DNA of 64,000 nt, from the NCBI RefSeq assembly GCF_000019805.1, contig NC_010525.1:1662618-1726617 (forward strand), written 5' to 3'. The position numbers were made by a program, and so were the translations under genes. Source of the DNA: Pyrobaculum neutrophilum V24Sta. GTDB taxonomy: Archaea > Thermoproteota > Thermoprotei > Thermoproteales > Thermoproteaceae. Shown here one piece after another: positions 15,412-24,640 of the stretch; position 1 is the stretch's first letter; every line of letters starts with the position of its first letter. A model generated the notes under the pieces. It had not been told where the DNA came from. It made no database searches and saw only the letters and a program-made list of their open reading frames with translations.

Positions 15412-16844
15412 AGCTTGTACTCCCTCAGCCCTACCCCAGGCTCCCACACCACCACCCTCCCGCCGAGCCCCCTCTCCCTCCTCCACCTGTAGACCGCTCT
15501 CACCTTCTCCGCCTTAGCCGCCATGGAGGACATGTACTCAGGCGAGCCGATGTCGCGGCGGTAGTAGACGCCGTCTCCCCCCACGGCCGACATACACCTC
15601 TCGGATCTCTGGTATGCCTCCTCTGCGGTCCTCCCCGGCGCGAGGATCTCCAGCGCCCGGGAGCCGAGCGTAACGTAGGCGCCGTCTCTCTCCTCGACGG
15701 ACGAGAAGAAGACGAGGCACCCCTCCCTCTTGATCACGTCCCAGTCGACGTATATCCTCCTCCCCCTGGCCACGTCTCTTCTGTGCGGATAGCCCAGGGG
15801 GGCTAGGGCTTTAACTACGGTGTGCTCCTCCCTAAACCTCCTCTCGGCCTTGTGGAGCTTGCCGTCGGCGGCTAGGCTAAACAGCGTGTAGGCGTCCCCC
15901 CCGTAGAGGTATAGGGCGTTGAGCGCCTCGGGGTCCCCCAGCCTGCTGTAGTACTCAATTATGACGGGGCCCCGCGCCGTGAGCATCATCTGCCCGCTGA
16001 TCACGCCCACGTACCGCTCGCCCAGCTCCTCCCCGAGCGCCTTCACTGTGAGCTCCACCGCGCGTTTAGCCTCCTCCACCTCGCCCTCCTCTAGGAAGGG
16101 AAGAGGCGAGACCGTCCCCATGCCGCCGCACTCCGGCCCCACCCCGTACTCGTAGGCGTGTGGGTTGTCCTGGACAGGTGGGAAGAAGAACATGCTCTCC
16201 CCGTCGGTTAACGCCTGTACGGTAAACTCTACGCCCCAGACCGCCTCCTCCACCAACACGGCCGTGTCCACGTCTCTGTACCCCGCCAGCTGCTTCAAGA
16301 CGTCCTCGGCGCCTCGTCTATACACCTCGTCGAAGTCGAGATACGCCGCGTCGCCGTATATCACCCTCACCCCCTTCCCGCCGGCCTGCCTAATCGGCTT
16401 TATGGCCACCGCCCCCACGGATCTGCTGAACCTGTAGGCCTCCTCCACGTCTTTAAACACCCCGTATATGAGCCTGCCGGGCACCCCGTATTTCCACTGC
16501 AGAGATCGGGCGAAGTCCTTACGCATCTCTATGATGGACAGCCTCCTCGAAGCTCCCAGCGTCCTAAAGCCCCTTTCGCGTAGGGCGTCGGACACGCCGG
16601 CGAATAGGGGCTCCTCAGGCCCTATGACGACGAGATCCGGCGAGGAGTCCTCAGCGGCTTTAACCACCGTGCCGGGGTCAGTGGGGCTGCCTAGGTAGAG
16701 CCTCCCGCCCGTCCGCCGGGCAACCTCCTCGATGCCCGGGTTCCTATGGCCCACCACGGCGTTTATCACAACGCCTGACCTCTCCAGCGCCCAGGCGATG
16801 GCGTGTTCCCTCGCCCCGTCGCCCACGATCAAAACCTTTTCCAT
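15408..16844 (-). CDS. purD: Phosphoribosylamine-glycine ligase (GAR synthetase)
   Basis: A 478-aa ATP-grasp enzyme. It starts MEKVLIVGDGAREHAIAWAL, then DLVVIGPEEPLFAGVSD, the ATP-binding loop IKPIRQAGGKGVRV, and GVISGQMMLT with a metal-site EYYSRLGDPEA. ATG 16844 lies about 22-25 nt after CTTTTAAAC (16861-16871); the frame continuing to 16979 is not used. It heads the purD-purS-purQ-purF paralog-purM operon and diverges from purC. Confidence 0.95.
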   Translation of the reverse strand: MEKVLIVGDGAREHAIAWALERSGVVINAVVGHRNPGIEEVARRTGGRLYLGSPTDPGTVVKAAEDSSPDLVVIGPEEPLFAGVSDALRERGFRTLGASRRLSIIEMRKDFARSLQWKYGVPGRLIYGVFKDVEEAYRFSRSVGAVAIKPIRQAGGKGVRVIYGDAAYLDFDEVYRRGAEDVLKQLAGYRDVDTAVLVEEAVWGVEFTVQALTDGESMFFFPPVQDNPHAYEYGVGPECGGMGTVSPLPFLEEGEVEEAKRAVELTVKALGEELGERYVGVISGQMMLTARGPVIIEYYSRLGDPEALNALYLYGGDAYTLFSLAADGKLHKAERRFREEHTVVKALAPLGYPHRRDVARGRRIYVDWDVIKREGCLVFFSSVEERDGAYVTLGSRALEILAPGRTAEEAYQRSERCMSAVGGDGVYYRRDIGSPEYMSSMAAKAEKVRAVYRWRRERGLGGRVVVWEPGVGLREYKL

Positions 16845-16938
16845 GTCGGGGGGAAGGAGACAGTTTAAAAGTCTATTGAAAAAATACACGCAACAACGCC
16901 GCGGGGGGACCGTCTCTTGAAAACAAACGTTTAAAAAC

Positions 16939-16953
16939 AGACGCCGCGTCTGG
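16939..16953. promoter_or_regulatory. Inverted repeat between purC TATA box and start
   Basis: CAGACG-CCG-CGTCTG is a perfect 6-bp inverted repeat located just downstream of TTTAAAAA (16931-16937) and 3 nt before the purC ATG. Its position suits a repressor site or a short 5' hairpin. No matching copy is seen at the other purine promoters. Confidence 0.35.
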
Positions 16954-16956
16954 GCC

Positions 16957-17664
16957 ATGGAGCTCGTATACGAGGGCAAGGCGAAGAGGGTCTACGCCGA
17001 GGGGGACATCCTCCTGTTGGAGTTTAAAGACGAGCTCACCGCCTTCGACGGCGCCAAGCGCGACTCAGCTCCGGGCAAGGGGGCCCTGGCGGCTAGCCTC
17101 TCCGCCCTGCTCTTCGCCTACCTAAGGGGGAGGGGGGTGGAGAGCCACTTCATCGGGCAACGGGGCCCCAACCTGCTTGAGGTGCGGAGGGCCCAGGCCC
17201 TCCCGCTAGAGGTCATAGTGAGGTTTAGGGCGTACGGCAGCTACCTCAAGAGGATGCCGCTGGTGGAGCCCCTCCGCCCGTTTAAAAAACCGCTGGTGGA
17301 GCTACACCTCAAAGACGACAGGTTGCACGACCCGCTGATCCTCCCCCAAGACGCCATAGAGGCGGGGCTCGTCGACGAGGCTGAGCTGGGCCAGATAACC
17401 GACGTGGCGGTGAGGGCGGGGGAGCTGCTGAGGGATCTCTACCGCAGAGCCGGATGCGACTTCATAGATGTGAAGTTCGAGTTCGGCCGCGTCGGCGGCC
17501 GCCTGGTGTTGATAGACGAGATCAGCGGAGACACCTTCAGAGTTCTATGCGGCGGTGAGCATCTGGACAAGGAGTACTACAGGAAGACGGGAGACGTGAG
17601 GGGGCTCCTCGAGCGGTATGGAAAGCTGCTGGAGTACACCAGGCTGGTTCTAGAGGCTCAGTAG
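16957..17664 (+). CDS. purC: SAICAR synthetase
   Basis: A 235-aa enzyme that joins CAIR and aspartate. Motifs: VYEGKAKRVYAEGD, LTAFDGAKRDSAPGKG, VRFRAYGSYLKR, LIDEISGDTFRV and a DKEYYRK end segment. ATG 16957 is 26 nt after the GTTTAAAAAC box, so the transcript is leaderless. The 3' end overlaps folD by 15 bp, tail to tail. Confidence 0.97.
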   Translation: MELVYEGKAKRVYAEGDILLLEFKDELTAFDGAKRDSAPGKGALAASLSALLFAYLRGRGVESHFIGQRGPNLLEVRRAQALPLEVIVRFRAYGSYLKRMPLVEPLRPFKKPLVELHLKDDRLHDPLILPQDAIEAGLVDEAELGQITDVAVRAGELLRDLYRRAGCDFIDVKFEFGRVGGRLVLIDEISGDTFRVLCGGEHLDKEYYRKTGDVRGLLERYGKLLEYTRLVLEAQ

Positions 17665-18585
17665 CCTGGGCGAGGTGACTCGGGTCAACACCATATATGT
17701 CGTAATTATCAGGTTTTTCACTAGGCGGGCCCTCGTGGCTAGGCCCACCCCGCCTATGTTCGGGGTTAGGTAGGAGGCCTTCTCGGCCACCGAGTTCTCG
17801 TCTACGTCGAAGTACCACCTCTTGGTGGCCGGGTCCACCTTGCCCCCCACCCCCACCACCACAGCCCCCTCCTTTATCATATCCCCCGTCAGCCTCCAGG
17901 GGTTATCGCCGTAGAGCTCCGGCGGTCTGCCAACCGCCGAGATGACGATATCTGCCTTCCTGGTGTAGTAGGCTCTGTCTTTGGAGAGGGCGTGGAGGGT
18001 CGTCACGGTGGCGTCCATCTGCATAAGCATGATAGATAGGGGGAAGCCGACGAGAGTCCCCTTGCCCACCACCACCACGTCTCTCCCCCTCACCTCCACT
18101 TGGTACTGCCTAAACAGCTCGAGTATGCCGGCAGGTGTGCAGGGTAGTATATCCCTGTCTAGGTCGAAGCCGGCCACGAGCCTCTTCTTGTTCTCGGGGG
18201 TTAGCCCATCTACGTCCTTGATGGGGGACAGCCTCTCGAAGAGCCTCCCCTCGTCTATGTAGGGCGGAAGCGGCTTCTGTATCAACACGCCGGTTACGTC
18301 GTCCGCGTTGTTCAACCTCTCTATCAGCCTCAACGCGGCGGCCTCCCGCCTCTCCGGCGGCTCCTTATACAGCTCGTATATCTCGACCTCGCCGCCGATG
18401 GACCTCACGTCTTTCGCCTTAAGCGAGACGTACCTACGTTGCGTCTCAAGCTCAACGGGGTCGTCGTTGAGGAGCAAAACGGCGAGCTTCGGCGTTACGC
18501 CGAAGCGCTCAAGCTCTTCCACGTGTCGTCTAGCCCACTGGAGGGTCTCCGCGTGTAGCCTATCCCCCCTAATCCAGACAACCAT
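17650..18585 (-). CDS. folD: Bifunctional methylene-THF dehydrogenase/cyclohydrolase
   Basis: A 311-aa FolD protein. It contains the cyclohydrolase segment (RRYVSLKAKDVRSIG with the active Lys), TGVLIQKPLPPYIDE, KDVDGLTPENKK, the NAD(P) loop VVVGKGTLVGFPLS, and the terminal LTPNIGGVGLAT. It would generate formyl-THF for the upstream PurN. The start overlaps purN by 17 bp, supporting joint expression. Confidence 0.94.
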   Translation of the reverse strand: MVVWIRGDRLHAETLQWARRHVEELERFGVTPKLAVLLLNDDPVELETQRRYVSLKAKDVRSIGGEVEIYELYKEPPERREAAALRLIERLNNADDVTGVLIQKPLPPYIDEGRLFERLSPIKDVDGLTPENKKRLVAGFDLDRDILPCTPAGILELFRQYQVEVRGRDVVVVGKGTLVGFPLSIMLMQMDATVTTLHALSKDRAYYTRKADIVISAVGRPPELYGDNPWRLTGDMIKEGAVVVGVGGKVDPATKRWYFDVDENSVAEKASYLTPNIGGVGLATRARLVKNLIITTYMVLTRVTSPRLLSL

Positions 18586-19402
18586 GGGGACAGATCAAGT
18601 GCATCGGCTTGCCCGATTCCCTCCACTCCCTGAGCTGGTGCTCCACGTAAACCCTCTGCCTCTCCCTCCACTGGCGCATCCAGCCCTCCCCCGCCTTCAG
18701 CACAGCCCTGGCAACCTCCACCTCCTCCTCGACGTATCTCACGCGGCCGCCCTCCTCCGCCACCCGGGGTGCCTTGACCCTCTCGGTGCGCACCTCCAGC
18801 AGTCCGTCCGCCACCGCCTGCAAAACCCTCGAGTACAGCCTGTGTTCGTATATCAGCACCCTGTCCGCCAGAATAGACAGCTTCTGGTCGTAGGGGATGT
18901 CGAGACTGTATATATCGCCGATATACACCGGCCACTGATCCACGATGGGCCCCCCGTCTACGGACTCGTCCACCAGGTGGACCGTCGGCCCGGAGGTCTT
19001 CACCCCGGCCTTGTAGACCTCCATGTGTACCCTAACGCCGTGCATCCCCTTCCCCCCCGCGAAGGGCAACAGGGAGGGGTGTATGTTGAGTATCCTCCAT
19101 CTGAACTGTTCGATGAAGGGCACGCCCAGTATGTAGTCGTAGCCCGCCAACACCACCAGATCTACACCGTATCTCTTGAGCACCTCCGCCATCTCCTGCT
19201 CCCGCCTAGATCTGGCCACCCCCCTGTGTTGGACATACACGGCCTCCACGCCGTATGCCTCCGCTATCTTCCTCACAGGCGCCTCCTGATCGCTGTATAT
19301 CAGAACTGCCGGCTCAACCCCCCTCAAGACGCCCAGTTTGACGTGGTCGAAGATAGCCTTGGCGTTGGTCCCCCTCCACGAGGCCAAGATGCCTATCTTC
19401 AC
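18569..19402 (-). CDS. purN: GAR formyltransferase-like protein with C-terminal extension
   Basis: A 277-aa protein. The first 185 or so residues match folate-dependent PurN: ILASWRGTNAKAI, VDLVVLAGYDYIL, the catalytic NIHPSLLP with His, and HLVDESVDGGPIVDQ with the catalytic Asp. The C-terminal 70-90 residues are a charged helical extension ending in a short segment with two Cys (LICPHGC), longer than the usual 200-aa enzyme. GTG 19402 is about 25 nt after ATATATAAAAC (19421-19431). Confidence 0.87.
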   Translation of the reverse strand: MKIGILASWRGTNAKAIFDHVKLGVLRGVEPAVLIYSDQEAPVRKIAEAYGVEAVYVQHRGVARSRREQEMAEVLKRYGVDLVVLAGYDYILGVPFIEQFRWRILNIHPSLLPFAGGKGMHGVRVHMEVYKAGVKTSGPTVHLVDESVDGGPIVDQWPVYIGDIYSLDIPYDQKLSILADRVLIYEHRLYSRVLQAVADGLLEVRTERVKAPRVAEEGGRVRYVEEEVEVARAVLKAGEGWMRQWRERQRVYVEHQLREWRESGKPMHLICPHGCLD

Positions 19403-19410
19403 GCCGACAA

Positions 19411-19418
19411 GTTTAAAC
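19411..19418. promoter_or_regulatory. GTTTAAAC palindrome at purN promoter
   Basis: This 8-bp palindrome lies between the TATA box and the GTG start of purN. The same octamer occupies the matching place at purK (23504-23511). It could be an operator, but A/T-rich octamers near archaeal starts are common. Confidence 0.3.
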
Positions 19419-19475
19419 AGATATATAAAACTTAAGCCTGGGCAACGACGTGGCTACGTTTGTAGCTTTAATCAT

Positions 19476-20741
19476 CTACTTAAACCTGGCGAGCTCCCTC
19501 TCGGCCCACTCCACGTCCACCTCCTGTGGGTAGACGCCGGTGAAGCAGCCGTAGCACACCGAGTCTCCCAGAACCTCTCTGAACTTCTCCATGGAGATGT
19601 ACCGGAGGGTGTCCGCCCCCACGATCTGCCTAACCTCCTCCACCTCACGCCCCCACGCCACCAGCTCGCTCCTCCTCTGGAAGTCCATCCCGAAGAAGCA
19701 GGGCCATCTGATGGGTGGGGAGGCGATTCTGACGTGTACCTCGGCGGCGCCTGCCCTCTTGAGCATCCAAACGATAGCCCTGATGTTCGTCCCCCTTATG
19801 AGCGAGTCGTCCACTAGAAATATCCTCCTCCCCGCCACGTACTCCTTAACCACCTGGAACACCTCCTCGGCCTTTCTCTCGCCAGGCGGCTTTATGAAGA
19901 GCCTCCCCGAGAACCTGTTCTTCACCACGGCGTCTACCACCTCAAGCCCCAGAACCTCGGCGAAGCCGGCCGCGGCGTGGCGGGCGGTCTCGGGGACGTA
20001 GGCCACCGCGTCTGCCTTAACCTCCTCGCCCTCTGCAAGAGCCCTACCCAGGGCCCTCCTCACATCGGCCACAAGACGCCCCTCCAGCTTCGACGCCGGG
20101 TGGGCGAAGTAGACGTACTCAAGCGCGCAGAGCCTCGCGGGCTTCGGGTCGACCTTCCACGTAGATATCCTGCTACCGTAGAGGAGGGCCACCCCCGGCG
20201 CCAGCTCTATCCCGTCGCCAAGCGCCACGGTCTCCGAAGCCACCCGTGCCCCCGCCTGGTCGTAGCTGACAGCCAGCGGTCTGACGCCTCTGGGGTCTCT
20301 CACGGCTATTATCCCCCACGGCGTGAGCGCCACCGTGGAGGCCGCCCCCACGATTTTCCTATAGACCTCCTGCACCCCCTCCTCCACCCCCCGCTCCCAT
20401 ATCTCCCTAGCCAAGCTCCTAGCCAGCGCCTCCCCGTCGAACGACGCCGAGCTGTCCAGCTGCCTAAAGTTGACCACCGTGCCGTTGAAGGCCACCGCCA
20501 GCTCAAGATCTCTATACCTGGCGTAGACGGGCTGGAGAGATACGCCGTAGGGCCCAGAGGTGGAGTACCTGGTGTGTACCACGGCAGCAGGCGCGTCCTC
20601 CGGAGGCCTCCCCAGCTTCACCGCCCCGCCCTCTAGGTAGGCGTACCCGACCCCCTCGTGCCCCCTGTGTACAAGCCAGTTGGCCATCCTAAGGGCGGCG
20701 GCCCCCGCGCCCTTCCCCCAGACGGCGCCGATCCCGCACAT
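19476..20741 (-). CDS. purF: Amidophosphoribosyltransferase
   Basis: A 421-aa enzyme for the committed purine step, PRPP plus glutamine to phosphoribosylamine. The frame is opened at ATG 20741 so that MCGIGAVWG places the nucleophile Cys at position 2, followed by LVHRGHEGVGY. Further motifs are LCALEYVYFAHPAS and the PRPP loop IFLVDDSLIRGTNI. It starts 2 nt after the purL stop. The paralog at 13403-14521 lacks these glutaminase residues. Confidence 0.96.
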   Translation of the reverse strand: MCGIGAVWGKGAGAAALRMANWLVHRGHEGVGYAYLEGGAVKLGRPPEDAPAAVVHTRYSTSGPYGVSLQPVYARYRDLELAVAFNGTVVNFRQLDSSASFDGEALARSLAREIWERGVEEGVQEVYRKIVGAASTVALTPWGIIAVRDPRGVRPLAVSYDQAGARVASETVALGDGIELAPGVALLYGSRISTWKVDPKPARLCALEYVYFAHPASKLEGRLVADVRRALGRALAEGEEVKADAVAYVPETARHAAAGFAEVLGLEVVDAVVKNRFSGRLFIKPPGERKAEEVFQVVKEYVAGRRIFLVDDSLIRGTNIRAIVWMLKRAGAAEVHVRIASPPIRWPCFFGMDFQRRSELVAWGREVEEVRQIVGADTLRYISMEKFREVLGDSVCYGCFTGVYPQEVDVEWAERELARFK

Positions 20742-20743
20742 AT

Positions 20744-22825
20744 CTAGAGAAGCATCAGCCGCCTCAGCTCCTCCACCCTCCTCTTGTACAGGAGCGTGCC
20801 GCCGCACCTCACCTCGAACACGTCGCCGTGCGCCTCCCCCACGGCGACGCCCGGCCCCTCCTCGCCGGCCGCGACGAATCTTCCGTTGGACTCGCTGAAG
20901 AGGAGGAAATCCAACCTGCCGACGTCGGAGGGGGCCCTACAGACGTCTACAGTTGCCCCAACTCCGCTGTTTACGGCCATCTTAGCCAGCGCCGCCGCCA
21001 GCCCCCCCACGCCCACGTCTGTGGCCCCCGTCAGCCTCCCCAGCCAGCTCTGGACCACGTCGACTATCTTCCTCTCGGCGCCGTAGTCCACGGCGGGGGG
21101 CCTCCCGGCCACCACCCCATGCACCCTCTTGAGGTACTCGCTTCCCCCCACCTCCCCCCTTGTGACTCCCCAGACGAATATCCTATCGCCTTCGCGCCAC
21201 ATCGCTCTGTTGGCCTTAGACACGTCGTCTATTCTGCCCAACACTACAACGGCGACGGTGGGCTTCACCGGCCGGCCCATGTACTCGTTGTACAGGCTCA
21301 CCTTCCCCCCCACTATCGGCACCTCCAGCTCGGCGGCCGCCTCCCTAAGGCCTTGCACGGCTTGGACGAACTGCCAGTAGACCCGCGGCCTCTCGGGGCT
21401 CCCCACGTTTATCGAGTCCACGGCGGCGAGCGGGACTCCGCCGACTACGGCGACGTTTCTATAGGCTTTTACAAAGGCGTTGGCGGCCCCCAGCCTCGGG
21501 TCGAGGAAGGTGTACCTCGGGTTGGCGTCCCCCTTCACCACCAGGCCCAGCTGCCCGCGTTGGTAGAGCTTCAACACGGCTGCGTCGCCCTCCCCGGGCT
21601 TCACCGCCGTTTTAACCCCCACGTCGAAGTCGAACCGCATATATATGGACTCCTTCTTCGCCACGTTGGGCGAGGAGAGGACTAGATCCAGCGCCTTCTC
21701 CAGAGGCGGCTCGGGGAGCTGGGGCAACTCCGGCGGTTGATAAGGCTCCTGAGGCCAGAGAACCTCCGGGGCCCCGTCTGCGAGAGAGATGGGGATGTCC
21801 ACAACCCTCTCCCCCCTCCACATCACCCACACCCTCCCGCCCTCTACGAAGCGGCCGGGGATGGAGTAGGGCACCTCGTACCTCCTCAATGCCGCCTCGA
21901 GACAGGGCAGGTCCTGTGGGGAAACGACGAAGATGAGCCGCTCCTGGGTCTCGCTTATGAGCAACTCCTCGGGGGCGGCGGCCCTGTCTCGCACATGTAG
22001 CTTGTCTAGGTGGAACTCGATCCCCAGGGAAAACCAGCTGGACAGCTCGGCGAGAGCCGTGGCCAGCCCCCCGCCCCCCAGGTCCTTTATGAACTTTACA
22101 CACCTCCCCGCCTCCCTCACCACGTCTATCAGCTTCTTCCCCATCAGGGGGTCCGCCACCTGGACAGCGCCGAGGTCCTCGCCCCCCTCCAGGGTCTTGC
22201 TGGCGAAGGCGGAGCCGCCGAGCCCGCTTCTGTCTGCCCCAAGTCCCGCCACCACGAGGTAGTCCCCGGGCGCCACGCCCCCCCTCGGCACGGCCTCCGC
22301 CTCAACCACCCCCACGCAGGTGGCGAGGACTATGGGGGTGTAGGTGAAATCCTCGTCGAACCACGTCTCGCCGCCCACCACGGGAACCCCAACCCTGTTG
22401 CCGTAGTCGGAGATGCCCTTCACCACGTTGGAGAATATCCACCTGGCGTGGGGATCCTCCGGAGGGCCGAAGTGTAGGTTGACGAGGAGGGCCACCGGCG
22501 TTGCCCCAACGGTTAGGATATCCCGGATTATCCCGCCGACGCCGGTAGCCGCCCCGTTGTAGGGATCCACCGCGCTGGGGTGGTTATGGGACTCTATCTT
22601 GAAGCTGACGTAGAGGCCGGGCGCCACCTCCACAAGAGGGGCGTCCGTCCCCCTCCCCCTGACCACCCACGGCGCGGAGCCTGGGAGCTCCCTGAGCCAC
22701 CTCCTTGTGGATTTGTAGGAGCAGTGCTCAGACCAGTGGGAGGTGAAGAAGGCGAGCTCAGCCGCCGTGGGCTCCCGCCCCAGCCCCCTACGTATAAGCT
22801 CCAGCTCCTGCCGCGTTAAGGCCAT
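20744..22825 (-). CDS. purL: FGAM synthase, large subunit
   Basis: A 693-aa protein, the small-type PurL that works with PurQ and PurS. Motifs: [19 protein letters not shown] near the start, [38 protein letters not shown], and the second-half [16 protein letters not shown] 22825 lies about 25 nt after a CTTTTATAG box. It heads a purL-purF unit; purN-folD follow with their own promoter. Confidence 0.97.
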   Translation of the reverse strand: MALTRQELELIRRGLGREPTAAELAFFTSHWSEHCSYKSTRRWLRELPGSAPWVVRGRGTDAPLVEVAPGLYVSFKIESHNHPSAVDPYNGAATGVGGIIRDILTVGATPVALLVNLHFGPPEDPHARWIFSNVVKGISDYGNRVGVPVVGGETWFDEDFTYTPIVLATCVGVVEAEAVPRGGVAPGDYLVVAGLGADRSGLGGSAFASKTLEGGEDLGAVQVADPLMGKKLIDVVREAGRCVKFIKDLGGGGLATALAELSSWFSLGIEFHLDKLHVRDRAAAPEELLISETQERLIFVVSPQDLPCLEAALRRYEVPYSIPGRFVEGGRVWVMWRGERVVDIPISLADGAPEVLWPQEPYQPPELPQLPEPPLEKALDLVLSSPNVAKKESIYMRFDFDVGVKTAVKPGEGDAAVLKLYQRGQLGLVVKGDANPRYTFLDPRLGAANAFVKAYRNVAVVGGVPLAAVDSINVGSPERPRVYWQFVQAVQGLREAAAELEVPIVGGKVSLYNEYMGRPVKPTVAVVVLGRIDDVSKANRAMWREGDRIFVWGVTRGEVGGSEYLKRVHGVVAGRPPAVDYGAERKIVDVVQSWLGRLTGATDVGVGGLAAALAKMAVNSGVGATVDVCRAPSDVGRLDFLLFSESNGRFVAAGEEGPGVAVGEAHGDVFEVRCGGTLLYKRRVEELRRLMLL

Positions 22826-22826
22826 G

Positions 22827-22872
22827 GGCTTAGAAAGCCGCGGCTATAAAAGTTTAATCGCTTGGTTAAACT
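22827..22872. promoter_or_regulatory. purL promoter with two inverted repeats
   Basis: GGCTT-AGA-AAGCC (22827-22839) sits just before the purL start. AGTTTAA-N8-TTAAACT (22851-22872) sits on the upstream side of the TATA box (22844-22851 on the reverse strand). Either could be a regulator site. The 142-bp gap to purE holds no other feature apart from the purE promoter (TATATATG at 22940-22947). Confidence 0.3.
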
Positions 22873-22967
22873 GAAAAGGAGGCCCGCCGTTGAGAACGCG
22901 GACACCTTTATACATATGCTTAAAATAATACCCCAGGTGGTATATATGCGGCTGCCTGCCCCCCAAC

Positions 22968-23450
22968 GTGAAGGTGGCGGTCATCATGGGCTCCATAAAC
23001 GACCTAGAGGTTATGAAGGAGGCTCTGGAGGTGCTGGAGGCCCTGGGCATCCCCTACGAGGCTAGGGTAGTCAGCGCCCACAGGACGCCCGACTTCATGG
23101 CCGAATTCGCCAGAGGCGCGGAGGAGAAGTTCGACGTGGTTATCGCCGGGGCCGGCGGGGCGGCCCACCTCCCCGGCATGACGGCGGCCCACACGCCTCT
23201 TCCCGTAATCGGCGTGCCCATACCCACGAGGCACCTCGGCGGCCTCGACTCCCTACTATCTATAGTTCAGATGCCGAGGGGGACGCCGGTGGCCACCGTG
23301 GCCATAGGCGGCGCCGCCAACGCCGCCTTCCTCGCGGCGAGGATACTGGGCGTCAAGTACCCCGAGGTCCGGGAGAAGGTGAAGAAGCACATGGCCCAGA
23401 TGCGGGACGAAGTCCTCTCAAAGAGCTTCATAAGGGAGTTTAAGCAGTAG
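22968..23450 (+). CDS. purE: N5-carboxyaminoimidazole ribonucleotide mutase
   Basis: A 160-aa class I Pur[11 protein letters not shown] near the start, [11 protein letters not shown] with the catalytic His, [14 protein letters not shown] and [22 protein letters not shown]. It moves the carboxyl group of N5-CAIR to C4. GTG 22968 is 25 nt after TATATATG. PurK lies immediately downstream with its own TATA box. Confidence 0.95.
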   Translation: MKVAVIMGSINDLEVMKEALEVLEALGIPYEARVVSAHRTPDFMAEFARGAEEKFDVVIAGAGGAAHLPGMTAAHTPLPVIGVPIPTRHLGGLDSLLSIVQMPRGTPVATVAIGGAANAAFLAARILGVKYPEVREKVKKHMAQMRDEVLSKSFIREFKQ

Positions 23451-23503
23451 AATAAAATAGCAAGGCTAACCCCGCCGCCGAATCAAATTTTTTATAAGTA
23501 TCC

Positions 23504-23511
23504 GTTTAAAC
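23504..23511. promoter_or_regulatory. GTTTAAAC palindrome at purK promoter
   Basis: The octamer lies between the TTTTTTATAAG box (about 23489-23498) and the ATG at 23516. It repeats the arrangement seen at purN and is a candidate operator. Confidence 0.3.
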
Positions 23512-23515
23512 TGAC

Positions 23516-24592
23516 ATGCGTCTCCTGGTGTTGGGCGGGGGCCAGCTGGCCCTTATGATGTGTTGGGCAACAGCCAGGCTACCCCTGGATTTCGCGGTCT
23601 ACGACCCAGACCCGAAAGCCCCCGCGTATAGATGCGCCGCGAGGGCGGGCGACCCGCTGAGGGAGGTGGAGAGGGCGGACCACGTCACCTTCGAGTTTGA
23701 AAACGTGGAGTGGGGGGTGGCAGAGTACGCCCACAAGCTGGGCAAGCTGAGGCCCCACCTGGACTACCTCAGGGTGAAGAAGAGCAGGATATGGGAAAGG
23801 GAGGCGCTCGGCGAGCTGGGGGTGCCCACCCCCCGCTGGGCTGTGGCTAGAGATGGCGCAGAGGCTATGGAGCTGGCGGCCAAGTGGGGGAGGGCCGTCG
23901 CCAAGGTGCCCTCCGGCGGCTACGACGGCAAGGGCCAGTACCTGCTCCCCCGGGAGAGGCCGCCCGCGGAGAGCCCCCTCCTGGTGGAGGAGTACGTAGA
24001 CATCGCGAGGGAGTTCTCAATAGTGGCGGCTAGGTCAGAAGACGGCGACGTCTACTTCTACCCGCCAGCCCAGAACTACTACGTCCAGGGCATTCTGGTG
24101 TGGAACTACGCCCCCGCCGAGGCGCCGCCCGAGGCCTATAGATACGTGGAGAAGATCCTGGAGTGGCGTAGATACGTAGGCGTCCTCGCCGTGGAGTTCT
24201 TCGAAGACAGAAGCGGCAGGATCCTCGTCAACGAGATCGCGCCCCGCGTCCACAACACAGGCCACTGGACCCTAGAGACAGACGCCTCCCAGTTCGAAAA
24301 CCACGTCAGAGCAGTCGCCGGCCTCCCCCTCAGGAGGCCGCGCGCCTTAGCGCCCACCGCCATGGTGAACCTACTGGGCGTCGCCAGTCCACCCATTAAG
24401 GAGCTGGAGAGGCTGGGCAAGGTATACTGGTACGGCAAGGCGGAGGCTCGGCCCAGGCGCAAGATGGGCCACGTAAACATCACAGGGGACACCACGGCGG
24501 AGGCCATAGCCAAGGCCCGAGAGGCGATGAGGATAATCTACGGCAGAAAATTCCCAGAACTCGTCCTCAAAAACTACGGCAGTAGACAATAG
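23516..24592 (+). CDS. purK: N5-carboxyaminoimidazole ribonucleotide synthetase
   Basis: A 358-aa ATP-grasp enzyme using AIR, ATP and bicarbonate. Motifs: LLVLGGGQLALMM, HVTFEFENVEW, AKVPSGGYDGKGQY (ATP loop), LVEEYVDIAREFSIV and EIAPRVHNTGHWTLE. The presence of purK with purE shows the two-step route to CAIR. Leaderless ATG at 23516. Confidence 0.95.
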   Translation: MRLLVLGGGQLALMMCWATARLPLDFAVYDPDPKAPAYRCAARAGDPLREVERADHVTFEFENVEWGVAEYAHKLGKLRPHLDYLRVKKSRIWEREALGELGVPTPRWAVARDGAEAMELAAKWGRAVAKVPSGGYDGKGQYLLPRERPPAESPLLVEEYVDIAREFSIVAARSEDGDVYFYPPAQNYYVQGILVWNYAPAEAPPEAYRYVEKILEWRRYVGVLAVEFFEDRSGRILVNEIAPRVHNTGHWTLETDASQFENHVRAVAGLPLRRPRALAPTAMVNLLGVASPPIKELERLGKVYWYGKAEARPRRKMGHVNITGDTTAEAIAKAREAMRIIYGRKFPELVLKNYGSRQ

Positions 24593-24640
24593 AAAAAACG
24601 ACAAAATACGAACGTAAAAAGATGGTAGACTCTCCCGGCT

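Noticed and set aside
20828-21685. Long forward open frame of 285 codons
   Set aside because: It lies wholly antisense to purL, which has all family motifs; long shadow frames are expected in GC-rich DNA.
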